A stretch of DNA of 33,920 bases from an uncultured Psychroflexus sp. (GCA_913056525.1 CAJXLO010000016.1:1-33920); one strand, 5' to 3'; positions 7,489 through 14,802 are shown, numbered from the stretch's first letter. Numbers and translations: made by a program. The notes: a model not told the origin generated them from the letters alone.

Positions 7489-7722
7489 ATGAGAAAAATA
7501 GTTCTCCTTATAATACTATCGATCCTTATCACACCCTATGGTGTTGATGCGCAATGTGCGATGTGTAGAGCTGCACTTGAGTCCAACGCTGTCAATGGTG
7601 CTGCAGAAGCCATAAACGACGGAATAGTCTATTTGATGGCGTTTCCTTATCTACTAATGGGCGGCTTGGGATATATTATTTATCGAAAGTTCAGGAAACG
7701 ATCGCCTAGGACAAGTTCATAG
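7489..7722 (+). CDS. Small exported or membrane CxxC protein
   Basis: A 77-residue protein, starting at the ATG at 7489. Residues 1-21 form a signal peptide or first helix ending VDA, followed by QCAMC, so cleavage would put Cys23 and Cys26 at the extreme mature N-terminus. A second helix spans about 47-65 and the tail is basic (RKFRKRSPR). I recognise the CAMCRAALES pattern as a recurrent Bacteroidota small protein without a defined function. It ends the oxidase assembly cluster 10 bases after the DUF420 gene, so a copper or thiol role in oxidase biogenesis is a reasonable guess. Its 3' end overlaps the convergent rimM gene by 17 bases. Confidence 0.72.
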   Translation: MRKIVLLIILSILITPYGVDAQCAMCRAALESNAVNGAAEAINDGIVYLMAFPYLLMGGLGYIIYRKFRKRSPRTSS

Positions 7723-8233
7723 CGATCAATCCTTCCGGAAGATCAAAGGTAATATGTTCATTCTTTTTATCAATTTTTTCAATAAATTGCCTGATAATAG
7801 GAACTGGTATGTTGTCCTTGCCAAGTTCAATAATAAAATAAGCTTGAGGTGAACGGTCGTTGATGGCTTGTATCCTTCCTATCTTACCATAATGCTTATC
7901 TGAGGTTGTATAACCAATAACCTCGTGATAATAAAATTCATCTTCGGGCAATTCGGGAAGTCTGTCGAGAGGTAAATAAATATCTTTCCCAAGAAGTTCA
8001 TCTGCATCTAACTCACCGTCGACATCCTCAAGGGTTACCCTTAATAAGTGGCTTTTGTGAAATTGACTACTTGTAATAAAAAATGGAATCAATTTTTGTC
8101 CAAACTCGACAAACATCGATTCCATTCTTTCGTATTCTGCAGGCTCATCCACGTCCAAAAAAATCAGCAACTCACCTTTGAAGCCATATTTAGAAGTGAT
8201 TGTTCCTAGATAAAAACAATCTACTTTATTCAT
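7706..8233 (-). CDS. rimM: 16S rRNA processing protein RimM
   Basis: A 175-residue protein of normal RimM length. The N-terminal barrel domain opens with LGTITSKYGFKGELLIF (about 9-25), and the C-terminal PRC-barrel domain carries FYYHEVIGYTT and a PVPIIRQFIEKID segment near the end. RimM binds S19 and helps mature the 3' major domain of the 30S subunit. It lies 17 bases downstream of rpsP, the classic bacterial pairing. Its last 17 bases overlap the convergent CxxC gene. Confidence 0.94.
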   Translation of the reverse strand: MNKVDCFYLGTITSKYGFKGELLIFLDVDEPAEYERMESMFVEFGQKLIPFFITSSQFHKSHLLRVTLEDVDGELDADELLGKDIYLPLDRLPELPEDEFYYHEVIGYTTSDKHYGKIGRIQAINDRSPQAYFIIELGKDNIPVPIIRQFIEKIDKKNEHITFDLPEGLIAMNLS

Positions 8234-8250
8234 AAGAAAAAGCGATTAGA

Positions 8251-8808
8251 TTATTGCTTTTCTTCTTGATTATCTTCAGAAGGTTGGTTCGTAGCTTCAT
8301 TTTGAACTGATTCTTCCTGTGGACTTTCCTCACTATCATCCGTAGGTTCATCAGCTGGCTCGGGAGCGTAAGATTCTTCTCGTTTTTTGTTCACTTCGCG
8401 CTCCGCTTCAAGTGCTTTTTCTCTAGCCTCTTGTTTTTCTTTTTTTATCTTTTCAGCTTTGGAGAGCACTTTGTTTTCTTTTTCGGCTAACCAATCATTA
8501 AATCGCTTTTCAGCTTCCTCCATATCAAAAGCACCTTTGTCCACACCCTTGAGCAGATGCTTCTTAAGCAAGGCTCCCTTATAGGATAATATCCTTTTAG
8601 CAGTATCGGTTGGCTGAGCACCATTCCTTAACCATTTAACACTACTATCCACATCTAGTTCAATAGTAGCCGGATTCGTTTGTGGATCATAAACACCTAA
8701 TTGTTCCAGGAACTTACCATCTCTTTTCGCACGGGAATCTGCAGCTACGATCCAAAAATAAGGACGTTTTTTTCTTCCGTGTCTTTGCAGTCTTATCTTT
8801 ACAGGCAT
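8251..8808 (-). CDS. rpsP: 30S ribosomal protein S16 with acidic C-terminal extension
   Basis: S16 starts at the ATG at 8808 with MPVKIRLQRHGRKKRPYFWI, the conserved N-terminus; a longer in-frame reading from 8892 would add 28 residues that cross the promoter and is rejected. The 185-residue product is about twice the size of E. coli S16. The ribosomal core occupies about residues 1-85. The rest is a charged, likely coiled and disordered tail rich in Lys/Glu and then Glu/Asp/Pro, as is usual in Bacteroidota. It forms an operon with rimM. Confidence 0.95.
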   Translation of the reverse strand: MPVKIRLQRHGRKKRPYFWIVAADSRAKRDGKFLEQLGVYDPQTNPATIELDVDSSVKWLRNGAQPTDTAKRILSYKGALLKKHLLKGVDKGAFDMEEAEKRFNDWLAEKENKVLSKAEKIKKEKQEAREKALEAEREVNKKREESYAPEPADEPTDDSEESPQEESVQNEATNQPSEDNQEEKQ

Positions 8809-8857
8809 ATAGATTAAATTTTGAAGTTCTAGACTTCGGTTATTAATTTTGAATGTG

Positions 8858-8865
8858 CAAATATA
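8858..8865 (-). promoter_or_regulatory. rpsP: -7 box of the rpsP-rimM operon
   Basis: The minus strand reads TATATTTG then C, an exact TAnnTTTG match, 49 bases before the ATG at 8808. Its position excludes the longer reading of rpsP starting at 8892. Confidence 0.6.
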
Positions 8866-8909
8866 GAACGATATTTTTGATTTGTAGCTCAAGGTTTATA
8901 TTTTTATTA

Positions 8910-8917
8910 TACATTTG
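8910..8917 (+). promoter_or_regulatory. -7 box for the tandem-domain lipoprotein gene
   Basis: TACATTTG matches TAnnTTTG and ends 18 bases before the ATG at 8936. It lies in the 127-base divergent region shared with the rpsP promoter. Confidence 0.55.
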
Positions 8918-8935
8918 TTATAACAATTATCTGCT

Positions 8936-9754
8936 ATGCGCTATTTGAATATTTTACTGTTGATTATTTTGTTCTCTGGTTGTTCAGACAACATCGAGGA
9001 TGGAAATGAAACGATACAAGGTCTGTATAATGACATTTTCTTTAGGTCAACCATGTCCAGTGCTCATATCGATCAGAGTGGTCGGTTAGTGATAGAAGGA
9101 TCATCAACGGAAACTGTAAGACTACAAGTAGCAAGACCTGAAGTTGGTATATATGAGATCACGGCCGATAATGATAATCAGGCTACGTTCGGATTGGATT
9201 CACAAATTTTCATCACCCAGGGAGAAAACACAGGTGGTCGAATAGAAATAGAAAAGATCACAGAAAACAGTGTTACCGGTAATTTCTTTTTTGATGCACG
9301 CCTCAATGGAGTTGGAGAGCGACTTAATTTCCAGAAAGGAGTATTCTTTGAAGTGCCTTTTGAAGAACCGAACGATACAGGTGGTGGAAATGGTGATGAT
9401 GGAGGCGATGATATCATCAATGAGAACTTTCAAGCCTTAGTAGATGGCTCCGATTTCAACGCAGAGACCATACAAAGCTCTACTGCAAATAATACGTTAA
9501 CGATCATAGGAGGTCAGGCTGATGTCTTCATTAATATTACGATGCCTACCGATCTGGGTACTGGCGATCATGACATTACCGCTGACGGAGGTCAAACGGC
9601 TACTTACACACAAGGTGGCAATACTGAATCAGCAATAGAGGGAACTTTAACCATCGATATACTCAATGACAACGAAGCTTCAGGTAGCTTCTCTTTTACT
9701 ACAGAGAACGGTATAGAAATAACTCAGGGAAGTTTCGAAATAGCATTACAATAA
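8936..9754 (+). CDS. Lipoprotein with two tandem DUF6252-like domains
   Basis: A 272-residue predicted lipoprotein. The signal peptide ends FSGC with the lipid-modified Cys16, followed by SDNIED, an acidic start resembling flavobacterial surface-export signals. Two related all-beta segments follow, about 25-140 and 165-272. Each contains a D-(I/N)-x-A-x-Y-like motif (YEITADNDNQATF; HDITADGGQTATY), then a strand ending SVTGNFFFDA or EASGSFSFTT before a final strand. A Gly/Asp-rich linker (about 149-160) separates them. This resembles DUF6252, a Bacteroidota lipoprotein family without assigned function. It is followed six bases later by the SPOR gene. Confidence 0.75.
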   Translation: MRYLNILLLIILFSGCSDNIEDGNETIQGLYNDIFFRSTMSSAHIDQSGRLVIEGSSTETVRLQVARPEVGIYEITADNDNQATFGLDSQIFITQGENTGGRIEIEKITENSVTGNFFFDARLNGVGERLNFQKGVFFEVPFEEPNDTGGGNGDDGGDDIINENFQALVDGSDFNAETIQSSTANNTLTIIGGQADVFINITMPTDLGTGDHDITADGGQTATYTQGGNTESAIEGTLTIDILNDNEASGSFSFTTENGIEITQGSFEIALQ

Positions 9755-9760
9755 GATACA

Positions 9761-10708
9761 ATGGTAGAAAAACAACTTGAAAGACTGCTTTACAGGTTTG
9801 ATTGTGTGATCCTGCCTGGATTTGGTGCGTTTCTGGCCAAGAACAAACCTTCTCAATATCACGAAACCACCCAGGTGTTCTATCCGCCACAAAGGAAGCT
9901 TAGCTTCAATGCACAGCTAAAAAGCGATGATGGTCTACTGATCAATAGCATCTCTAAAGCACATGATATCTCCTACGAACAAGCAAATAAGGAAGTAAGC
10001 TCGTTCGTTGATGACCTATGGTATACGCTGGAAAAGGAAGAAAAGGTAATATTAGATCAATTGGGAAGATTCGAGCAGACTCAAGATGGGGTTTTAAGAT
10101 TCTATCCAGAAGACCGTTCATTGAGGAAGGATACTTTTGGCCTAAAACCTTTACATATTACCAAAAATGAAACAAAAGAAGTAGGTGACAATAGGAAAAT
10201 TACTCCAGTAGAAGAACCTCATGTTAATAACATTAAAAAAGATCACGGCTTGGGTAAGATCTATAGATATGCTGCGATAGGTCTGTTAGCTGTTGCCCTG
10301 ACGGGAAGTATAAGTTATGGTATCTATCAAAATGCGGCCCCTGACAAAAGTGAGGATGCGTTAAGTGTGAACGATAATGCACTAAAGGAAAAACTGGAAA
10401 CCGCTAACTTTAAATTGCAGACTGCATTGCCAACGTTGAACATTAAGCTTAATAATAAGGAGACACAAGAAGAAAAAAAGAGATATCATATCATAGCAGG
10501 AGCGTTCAGGCAAAAAGAAAATGCCCTTAAAAAGACCCGCCAACTTAGAAAAAAAGGATTTGAAAGTAAGTTGTTAGGGCAAAATCAGTATGGTTTGCAT
10601 CAAGTCAATTTTAGGAGTTTTTCAAAAAAAGAAAAAGCAGTTCAGGAACTCAAGCAGATAAAACGTCAGCAGGATGAGAACGCATGGTTGTTAGTAAAGG
10701 AATTTTAG
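9761..10708 (+). CDS. HU-like (CCDC81-type) / SPOR domain membrane protein
   Basis: A 315-residue protein. Residues 1-125 match the paired CCDC81-like prokaryotic HU domains of Bacteroidota (LLYRFDCVILPGFGAFLAK near the start, then KVILDQLGRFEQTQDGVLRF). One membrane helix lies at about 168-188. A C-terminal SPOR domain at about 240-315 (RYHIIAGAFRQKENA, LHQVNFRSFSKKEKA) should bind denuded septal peptidoglycan in the periplasm. The topology therefore places an HU-like, possibly nucleic-acid- or protein-binding, domain in the cytoplasm and a glycan-binding domain outside, suggesting a link between chromosome or cytoplasmic factors and the division site. That link is inference. It is probably co-transcribed with the lipoprotein gene before it. 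Confidence 0.85.
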   Translation: MVEKQLERLLYRFDCVILPGFGAFLAKNKPSQYHETTQVFYPPQRKLSFNAQLKSDDGLLINSISKAHDISYEQANKEVSSFVDDLWYTLEKEEKVILDQLGRFEQTQDGVLRFYPEDRSLRKDTFGLKPLHITKNETKEVGDNRKITPVEEPHVNNIKKDHGLGKIYRYAAIGLLAVALTGSISYGIYQNAAPDKSEDALSVNDNALKEKLETANFKLQTALPTLNIKLNNKETQEEKKRYHIIAGAFRQKENALKKTRQLRKKGFESKLLGQNQYGLHQVNFRSFSKKEKAVQELKQIKRQQDENAWLLVKEF

Positions 10709-10731
10709 GAATCGGTTAACATTACAAATCC

Positions 10732-10739
10732 TATCTTTG
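10732..10739 (+). promoter_or_regulatory. -7 box for the acyl-CoA thioesterase gene
   Basis: TATCTTTG followed by C is an exact TAnnTTTG match, ending 12 bases before the ATG at 10752. The core is identical to the cyoE promoter box at 2646. Confidence 0.6.
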
Positions 10740-10751
10740 CAAAAATTATAG

Positions 10752-11273
10752 ATGGAAGTTAAGACTCCTACTGATTCTAAGACCATAGTAACAGACCTGG
10801 TCCTACCTAGTGAAACGAATCCTATAAATAATCTTTTTGGTGGCGAACTGCTCGCGCGTATGGACCGAGCAGCCAGCATAGCAGCAAGAAGACATTCAAG
10901 ACGTATTGTTGTAACGGCTTCCGTAAATCATGTTGCATTTAATAAGGCCGTACCACTAGGAAGTGTGGTTACTGTAGAAGCTAAAGTTTCGCGCACTTTC
11001 AAGACTTCAATGGAAATCGTCATTGATGTATGGATAGAAGACAGGGAAAGCGGCAGATGCTTAAAGGCAAATGAAGCGATATATACTTTTGTAGCAGTAG
11101 ATGAAATGGGGAATCCTGTTCCCGTACCTAAGGTAAAACCAGAGACAGATCTTGAGAAGGAACGCTACGAGGCTGCACTAAGGCGGAAACAACTAAGTTT
11201 GGTCCTGGCAAAGAAGATGAATCCGGAGGACGCTACTGAGCTCAAAGCATTGTTTTTTAAAAATTCAAAATAA
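10752..11273 (+). CDS. Acyl-CoA thioesterase, hotdog fold (YciA/ACOT family)
   Basis: A 173-residue single hotdog domain. NNLFGGELLARMDRAASIAA (about 26-45) contains the conserved GG..L..MD motif with the likely catalytic Asp38. VNHVAFNKAVPLGSVVTVEAK (about 60-80) is the other signature of this cytosolic thioesterase group, which hydrolyses acyl-CoA to free acid and CoA. The C-terminus is a charged helix that may help oligomerise. The preferred chain length cannot be read from sequence. The next gene begins six bases after its stop, so the two are likely one transcript. Confidence 0.9.
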   Translation: MEVKTPTDSKTIVTDLVLPSETNPINNLFGGELLARMDRAASIAARRHSRRIVVTASVNHVAFNKAVPLGSVVTVEAKVSRTFKTSMEIVIDVWIEDRESGRCLKANEAIYTFVAVDEMGNPVPVPKVKPETDLEKERYEAALRRKQLSLVLAKKMNPEDATELKALFFKNSK

Positions 11274-11279
11274 TATATT

Positions 11280-11720
11280 ATGTACGAAGCAGTAAAATAC
11301 CTTCACTCCTATTGGGCCTATTTGGTCGTATTAATCGTTGTAATAGCAACGTTCAATGCTTTGATAAAGTACTTTTCTAACAAAGCTTATTTGGCCAGGG
11401 ACTTTAGGATCGCCCTGTTTGCGCTTATCGTTACGCATCTGCAATTCCTGATAGGTTTGATCCTACTATTTATCTCGCCTTACTTTACTGAAGCTACTAA
11501 AATTGGTATGGGAAAGCTAATGAAGAATGAAATTCTACGTCTTTATGTAATAGAGCATCCTTCGACTATGATCATAAGCATCATCTTGATAACAATAGGC
11601 TACTCTAAGCATAAAAAACAAGTTTCTTCAAAACCCAAGTTCAAAAGACTTGCGATATTCTATACAATAGGATTATTGTTGTTGCTTTCCAGGATACCCT
11701 GGAATCAATGGTTGGGTTAA
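11280..11720 (+). CDS. Four-helix membrane protein (flavobacterial 'cytochrome B'-type)
   Basis: A 146-residue protein with about four hydrophobic helices (roughly 14-32, 44-66, 94-108, 120-138). His9 and His53 lie at membrane borders in LHSYWAYL and VTHLQFLIG, and His92 and His110 bracket helix 3. Such proteins are often labelled cytochrome b-like in flavobacteria because of these histidines, but I see no established heme-binding motif, so heme binding is unproven. It is probably co-transcribed with the thioesterase. Its stop lies in a TTAA shared with the stop of the convergent beta-barrel gene. Confidence 0.6.
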   Translation: MYEAVKYLHSYWAYLVVLIVVIATFNALIKYFSNKAYLARDFRIALFALIVTHLQFLIGLILLFISPYFTEATKIGMGKLMKNEILRLYVIEHPSTMIISIILITIGYSKHKKQVSSKPKFKRLAIFYTIGLLLLLSRIPWNQWLG

Positions 11721-12298
11721 AATAAATTATAGCCCAGCGTTACAGAATAATAAAGGTTGGTAGCTTCTGAGTTATCTATTTGTACGGATTCCGTAAAGCC
11801 AAAGTGATACCTAAGATCAACTCTTAATTTACCTATTTCAGCACCTACACCAGCGACACCGGATACGTCAAGGTCATCATTCTCAATGGCAAGATCTTCA
11901 GAATCGATATCACTTGTAAGGAAACCAAATTGAGGACCAGCATGTACGTTAAAAATTCTTAGGAACCTGTATTTACCCAACAATGGAGCTTGAAGGTAGT
12001 TCAGTTCCACTTCTTGACTTAATGCTGGCAGATCAGTGTCCAGGTCAGCACCTTGTTCAGAATAAAGCAATTCGACCTGAAAAGAAAACGCCCTTTTAGA
12101 ACCAAACTCTAAGAAAAGGCCGGCCGTTAAACCTGTTATCGATTCTTCAGATGCTTCAGGATTATCATAATCCAGTTTTGAAAAATTTGCTCCAATTTTT
12201 GGACCAAAGCTGATGTTAGATTCCTGAGATGATGCTGAATTAAAAGTAAAGAATAATAAGGGCATCAGTAAGAAAATAGTGGTCGATCTAAGTTTCAT
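11717..12298 (-). CDS. Outer membrane beta-barrel protein (porin family, OmpA-like barrel)
   Basis: A 193-residue protein with a signal peptide (about 1-24, ending ASS before Q). The rest alternates amphipathic strands: FGPKIGANFSKLDYDN, TGLTAGLFLEFGSKRAF, LNYLQAPLLGKYRF, VHAGPQFGFLTS, and the last strand LYYSVTLGYNLF ending in an aromatic residue, the usual outer membrane insertion signal. This is the small eight-strand barrel type (PF13568-like) abundant in Bacteroidota; ligand and role are unknown. It lies after a terminator that separates it from the ExbD operon, so it likely has its own promoter. Confidence 0.82.
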   Translation of the reverse strand: MKLRSTTIFLLMPLLFFTFNSASSQESNISFGPKIGANFSKLDYDNPEASEESITGLTAGLFLEFGSKRAFSFQVELLYSEQGADLDTDLPALSQEVELNYLQAPLLGKYRFLRIFNVHAGPQFGFLTSDIDSEDLAIENDDLDVSGVAGVGAEIGKLRVDLRYHFGFTESVQIDNSEATNLYYSVTLGYNLF

Positions 12299-12318
12299 AG
12301 TTGAGTTTTTTCAAATAA

Positions 12319-12352
12319 AAACATCTTCCCGGGCAAGTCCAAGAAGATGTTT
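12319..12352 (-). terminator. Intrinsic terminator of the exbB-exbD operon
   Basis: AAACATCTTC (12319-12328) and GAAGATGTTT (12343-12352) are a perfect 10-base inverted repeat with a 14-base loop. On the minus strand the right arm ends in a T-run (TTTTTATTTG), and it sits 22 bases after the last ExbD stop codon, so it terminates the minus-strand operon before the beta-barrel gene. Confidence 0.8.
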
Positions 12353-12374
12353 GAAAATTTTTAAAAGAGAGGTG

Positions 12375-12857
12375 TCATTTCATGTTTTGAATAGCATCAC
12401 CTTCTTTTGAAGTGTAGTTTATTTTGAGAGCTTCAGCCTCTCTCAGCTCTTGTTTAATATCAGAGATAAGCCCCATATTGGTTTCCTGATCTACCTTTAA
12501 TGAGGTGATGAGCATATTCCTCAGCTCTTCTCTTTTACTTTGTCTTTCCTCATAAATATATTGCTGAATATCCTTAACGCTGGCAAATTTATCGTTCAGT
12601 TGTATTCGCGCTTCATCGCCATATTGTCCCTGATACCTTTTTGAGGGCTTTCCAGCATAGATGTACATCACAAGGTTCTTCTTTTCTAACTTTTCTACCT
12701 GATCAGCATAGGGAAGATCTTGTTGTACTTTTATGGAAGTATCTCTAAGTACGGTAACGACCATAAAAAAGAACAACAGCATAAATACAATATCCGGCAA
12801 TGATGCTGTGGATATAGCTGGCGTATCACCCCCTTTTTTCTTTTTAAACTTCGACAT
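12375..12857 (-). CDS. ExbD/TolR family biopolymer transport protein, second copy
   Basis: A 160-residue protein with a basic cytoplasmic start, one membrane helix (about 21-37) carrying the essential family Asp (Asp22 in SLPDIVFMLLFFFMV), and a periplasmic domain of about 120 residues. ExbD/TolR proteins pair with ExbB/TolQ to use the proton gradient to drive TonB or Tol-type energy transfer to the outer membrane. It is the last gene of the four-gene operon, 21 bases after the first ExbD, and is followed by a strong terminator. Confidence 0.92.
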   Translation of the reverse strand: MSKFKKKKGGDTPAISTASLPDIVFMLLFFFMVVTVLRDTSIKVQQDLPYADQVEKLEKKNLVMYIYAGKPSKRYQGQYGDEARIQLNDKFASVKDIQQYIYEERQSKREELRNMLITSLKVDQETNMGLISDIKQELREAEALKINYTSKEGDAIQNMK

Positions 12858-12878
12858 AATTAATAATATTAAAGTTAT

Positions 12879-13496
12879 CTAATTTGATCGACTAGGCTCT
12901 GCTTCAGATAATTTCTGCGGGAACATATCCTTAACGGTCTCGATACGTTCCTTGAGTTTATCTACATCACCTTCATATTCGGCTTTGTTCTTGTAATCTT
13001 CTACCATCGCGGTGAAATCCCTTCCGTAAAGCCTATTTGCCTCTCTATTGCGCAGTTCGGTGTAGGCTTTTACGAGTTCATTTTGCACAGTGATGTAAAC
13101 ACCATAATCCGTCAAACGGTCATTTTGTAACGATATAACGGCTTTGATAGGATTATCGGATGACTTGGGATCACCAGGACCTCTACAATAGTTACAAGCT
13201 TCATCTCCTTTTCCTCCACCGTTATCCAGAAAACGTTTCGCTTCGTCCTTCAGGTTCTCAATCTCCATCTTCTCATCTTCAACAAGTAGTTCTCCATTAC
13301 TATTGATCAGGACAATAAAAATGTTCTTTTCCTTTAGCGGTGGAGGGTCTTGTTCTTCATCGTTGATAGGTGGCAGTTGTCTACTTATCCCGCTATCCGT
13401 TTCTATAGTTGTTGTTACCAGAAAGAAAATTAGCAGCAAGAAAGCAATATCTGCCATCGAACCTGCATTTACTTCCGGTGCTTTTCTTTTTGCCAT
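12879..13496 (-). CDS. ExbD/TolR family biopolymer transport protein, first copy
   Basis: A 205-residue ExbD: one helix (about 15-33) with the proton-carrying Asp16 in SMADIAFLLLIFFLV, then a longer than usual periplasmic domain. An inserted loop at about 93-115 contains CNYC (Cys101, Cys104) followed by RGPGDPKSSDNP, which the second ExbD lacks. The C-terminus is an additional charged helical segment. It follows the small membrane protein by three bases and precedes the second ExbD by 21. Two different ExbD proteins could form a heterodimer in the ExbB channel. Confidence 0.92.
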   Translation of the reverse strand: MAKRKAPEVNAGSMADIAFLLLIFFLVTTTIETDSGISRQLPPINDEEQDPPPLKEKNIFIVLINSNGELLVEDEKMEIENLKDEAKRFLDNGGGKGDEACNYCRGPGDPKSSDNPIKAVISLQNDRLTDYGVYITVQNELVKAYTELRNREANRLYGRDFTAMVEDYKNKAEYEGDVDKLKERIETVKDMFPQKLSEAEPSRSN

Positions 13497-13499
13497 GAT

Positions 13500-13940
13500 C
13501 TAAGCTCTACTGGTTATTATTTTAATAACACCTGATGCGATTATCGCTAATATCGAAATAGCTAATAATACGTAAAATATCGTGAGTCCTGCACTTATCC
13601 ACTGACTGGCATAAGCAGAAATGACTCCATCGCTCGTTACTATCTTTTCACCAGTGGATGAAAAGAATGAAATTATTACTACTGCAGCAAATACTCCTAT
13701 GGTCAAGAGCGTTTTCTTGATGTTACCTTTCACAATACCTATGATCGAAAAAGCAAGGGTTAGGACTACGGTAAGCCCAAGTACAATATAAGCAAGCGTT
13801 ATAAAAGGTGAAAGTAAGCTGTTCTGCAGTTCAGTATCTACTTCAAGTGCATTTCCATCGGCCATAAGTATCCTTAAAAAGAAAATTGCACCTACTAAAC
13901 CGATGACGATCTTTAAGACCGTGAGAATTTTGTTCAACAT
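13500..13940 (-). CDS. Four-helix membrane protein of the exbB-exbD operon, function unknown
   Basis: A 146-residue protein with about four membrane helices (roughly 5-25, 44-69, 75-93, 113-141) and a short external loop with STGEKIVTSDGV. I do not recognise a characterised domain. It sits between the ExbB/TolQ homologue (10-base gap) and the first ExbD (3-base gap), so it is surely co-transcribed and probably belongs to the same inner membrane complex. No catalytic residues stand out. Confidence 0.75.
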   Translation of the reverse strand: MLNKILTVLKIVIGLVGAIFFLRILMADGNALEVDTELQNSLLSPFITLAYIVLGLTVVLTLAFSIIGIVKGNIKKTLLTIGVFAAVVIISFFSSTGEKIVTSDGVISAYASQWISAGLTIFYVLLAISILAIIASGVIKIITSRA

Positions 13941-13950
13941 AGTCTTTTAA

Positions 13951-14733
13951 TTAAGATTTTGAGTTATCGTTTCTTATTAACATGTCTATCAGCTTGATAG
14001 ATGCATCTTCCATATCATTTACAATGCTGTCTATCTTAGCGATGATGTAATTATAGAATATCTGAAGGATGATAGCTACGATCAAACCGAAAACAGTCGT
14101 TAAAAGGGCTACTTTAATACCTCCTGCAACTAATGATGGTTGCATATCACCAGCCGCTTCAATTTTATCAAAAGCCTTGATCATACCTATTACAGTTCCC
14201 ATAAAACCAAGCATTGGTGCAATTGCGATGAACAATGAAACCCAGGATACATTTCTCTCCAATTGACCCATCTGAACTCCACCGTACGCAACAACAGCTT
14301 TTTCAGCCGCCTCGATACCTTCGTCCATTCTATCAAGTCCTTGATAGTAGATCGACGCAACAGGTCCACGCGTGTTCCTACAAACTTCCTTTGCAGAGTC
14401 AACACCACCGCTATCAAGCGCATCTTCTACGTTATTGGCTAATTTCTTAGTGTTCGTTGTCGAAAAGTTCAAATAAATGATCCTTTCAATGGCTATGGCC
14501 AAACCGAGTATCAGGCATAAAAGAACGATTCCCATGAAAACGGGACCACCTTCTATAAACCTTTTCTTGAGCTCCTGGGTGAAACCTCGACCTTCTTCAG
14601 CTGAAGCAGCATCGGCTCCAGCATCTTGTACCATTGATACAGCTGTATCCGTTGTGATGTCAACCGCGTAGGATGGCTGGTTGAACATTACCAACAAAAT
14701 TGCGATAATTAAAGTTGAAAATAGTGTTCTCAT
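13951..14733 (-). CDS. exbB: MotA/TolQ/ExbB proton channel family protein
   Basis: A 260-residue protein. An N-terminal signal-like segment (about 1-23, ending SYA) and an acidic stretch precede the ExbB core: helix 1 at about 63-83 (GGPVFMGIVLLCLILGLAIAIER), a cytoplasmic stretch, then the paired helices with IAPMLGFMGTVIGMIKAFD and GGIKVALLTTVFGLIVAI, the signature of MotA/TolQ/ExbB channels. It forms the stator that, with ExbD, converts proton flow into force for TonB-type transport. It is the first gene of a four-gene operon. The symbol reflects the family; a TolQ role cannot be excluded. Confidence 0.9.
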   Translation of the reverse strand: MRTLFSTLIIAILLVMFNQPSYAVDITTDTAVSMVQDAGADAASAEEGRGFTQELKKRFIEGGPVFMGIVLLCLILGLAIAIERIIYLNFSTTNTKKLANNVEDALDSGGVDSAKEVCRNTRGPVASIYYQGLDRMDEGIEAAEKAVVAYGGVQMGQLERNVSWVSLFIAIAPMLGFMGTVIGMIKAFDKIEAAGDMQPSLVAGGIKVALLTTVFGLIVAIILQIFYNYIIAKIDSIVNDMEDASIKLIDMLIRNDNSKS

Positions 14734-14773
14734 TGTTGTTTGTCTTAAAAGTTAATGTTTTAGAAATTTTGAG

Positions 14774-14802
14774 CTAATATATAAAAATTTCTGGTGTGCA
14801 AA
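14774..14802 (-). promoter_or_regulatory. exbB: Possible promoter of the exbB operon
   Basis: On the minus strand TTTG (14799-14802) is followed after 17 bases by TATATTAG (14774-14781), an imperfect TAnnTTTG, 40 bases before the ATG at 14733. Spacing fits a -33/-7 pair but the -7 box deviates at two bases. Confidence 0.4.

Noticed and set aside
8809-8892. 28-residue N-terminal extension of ribosomal protein S16
   Set aside because: S16 begins conservatively with MPVKIRL at 8808, and the extension spans the TATATTTG box at 8858-8865.
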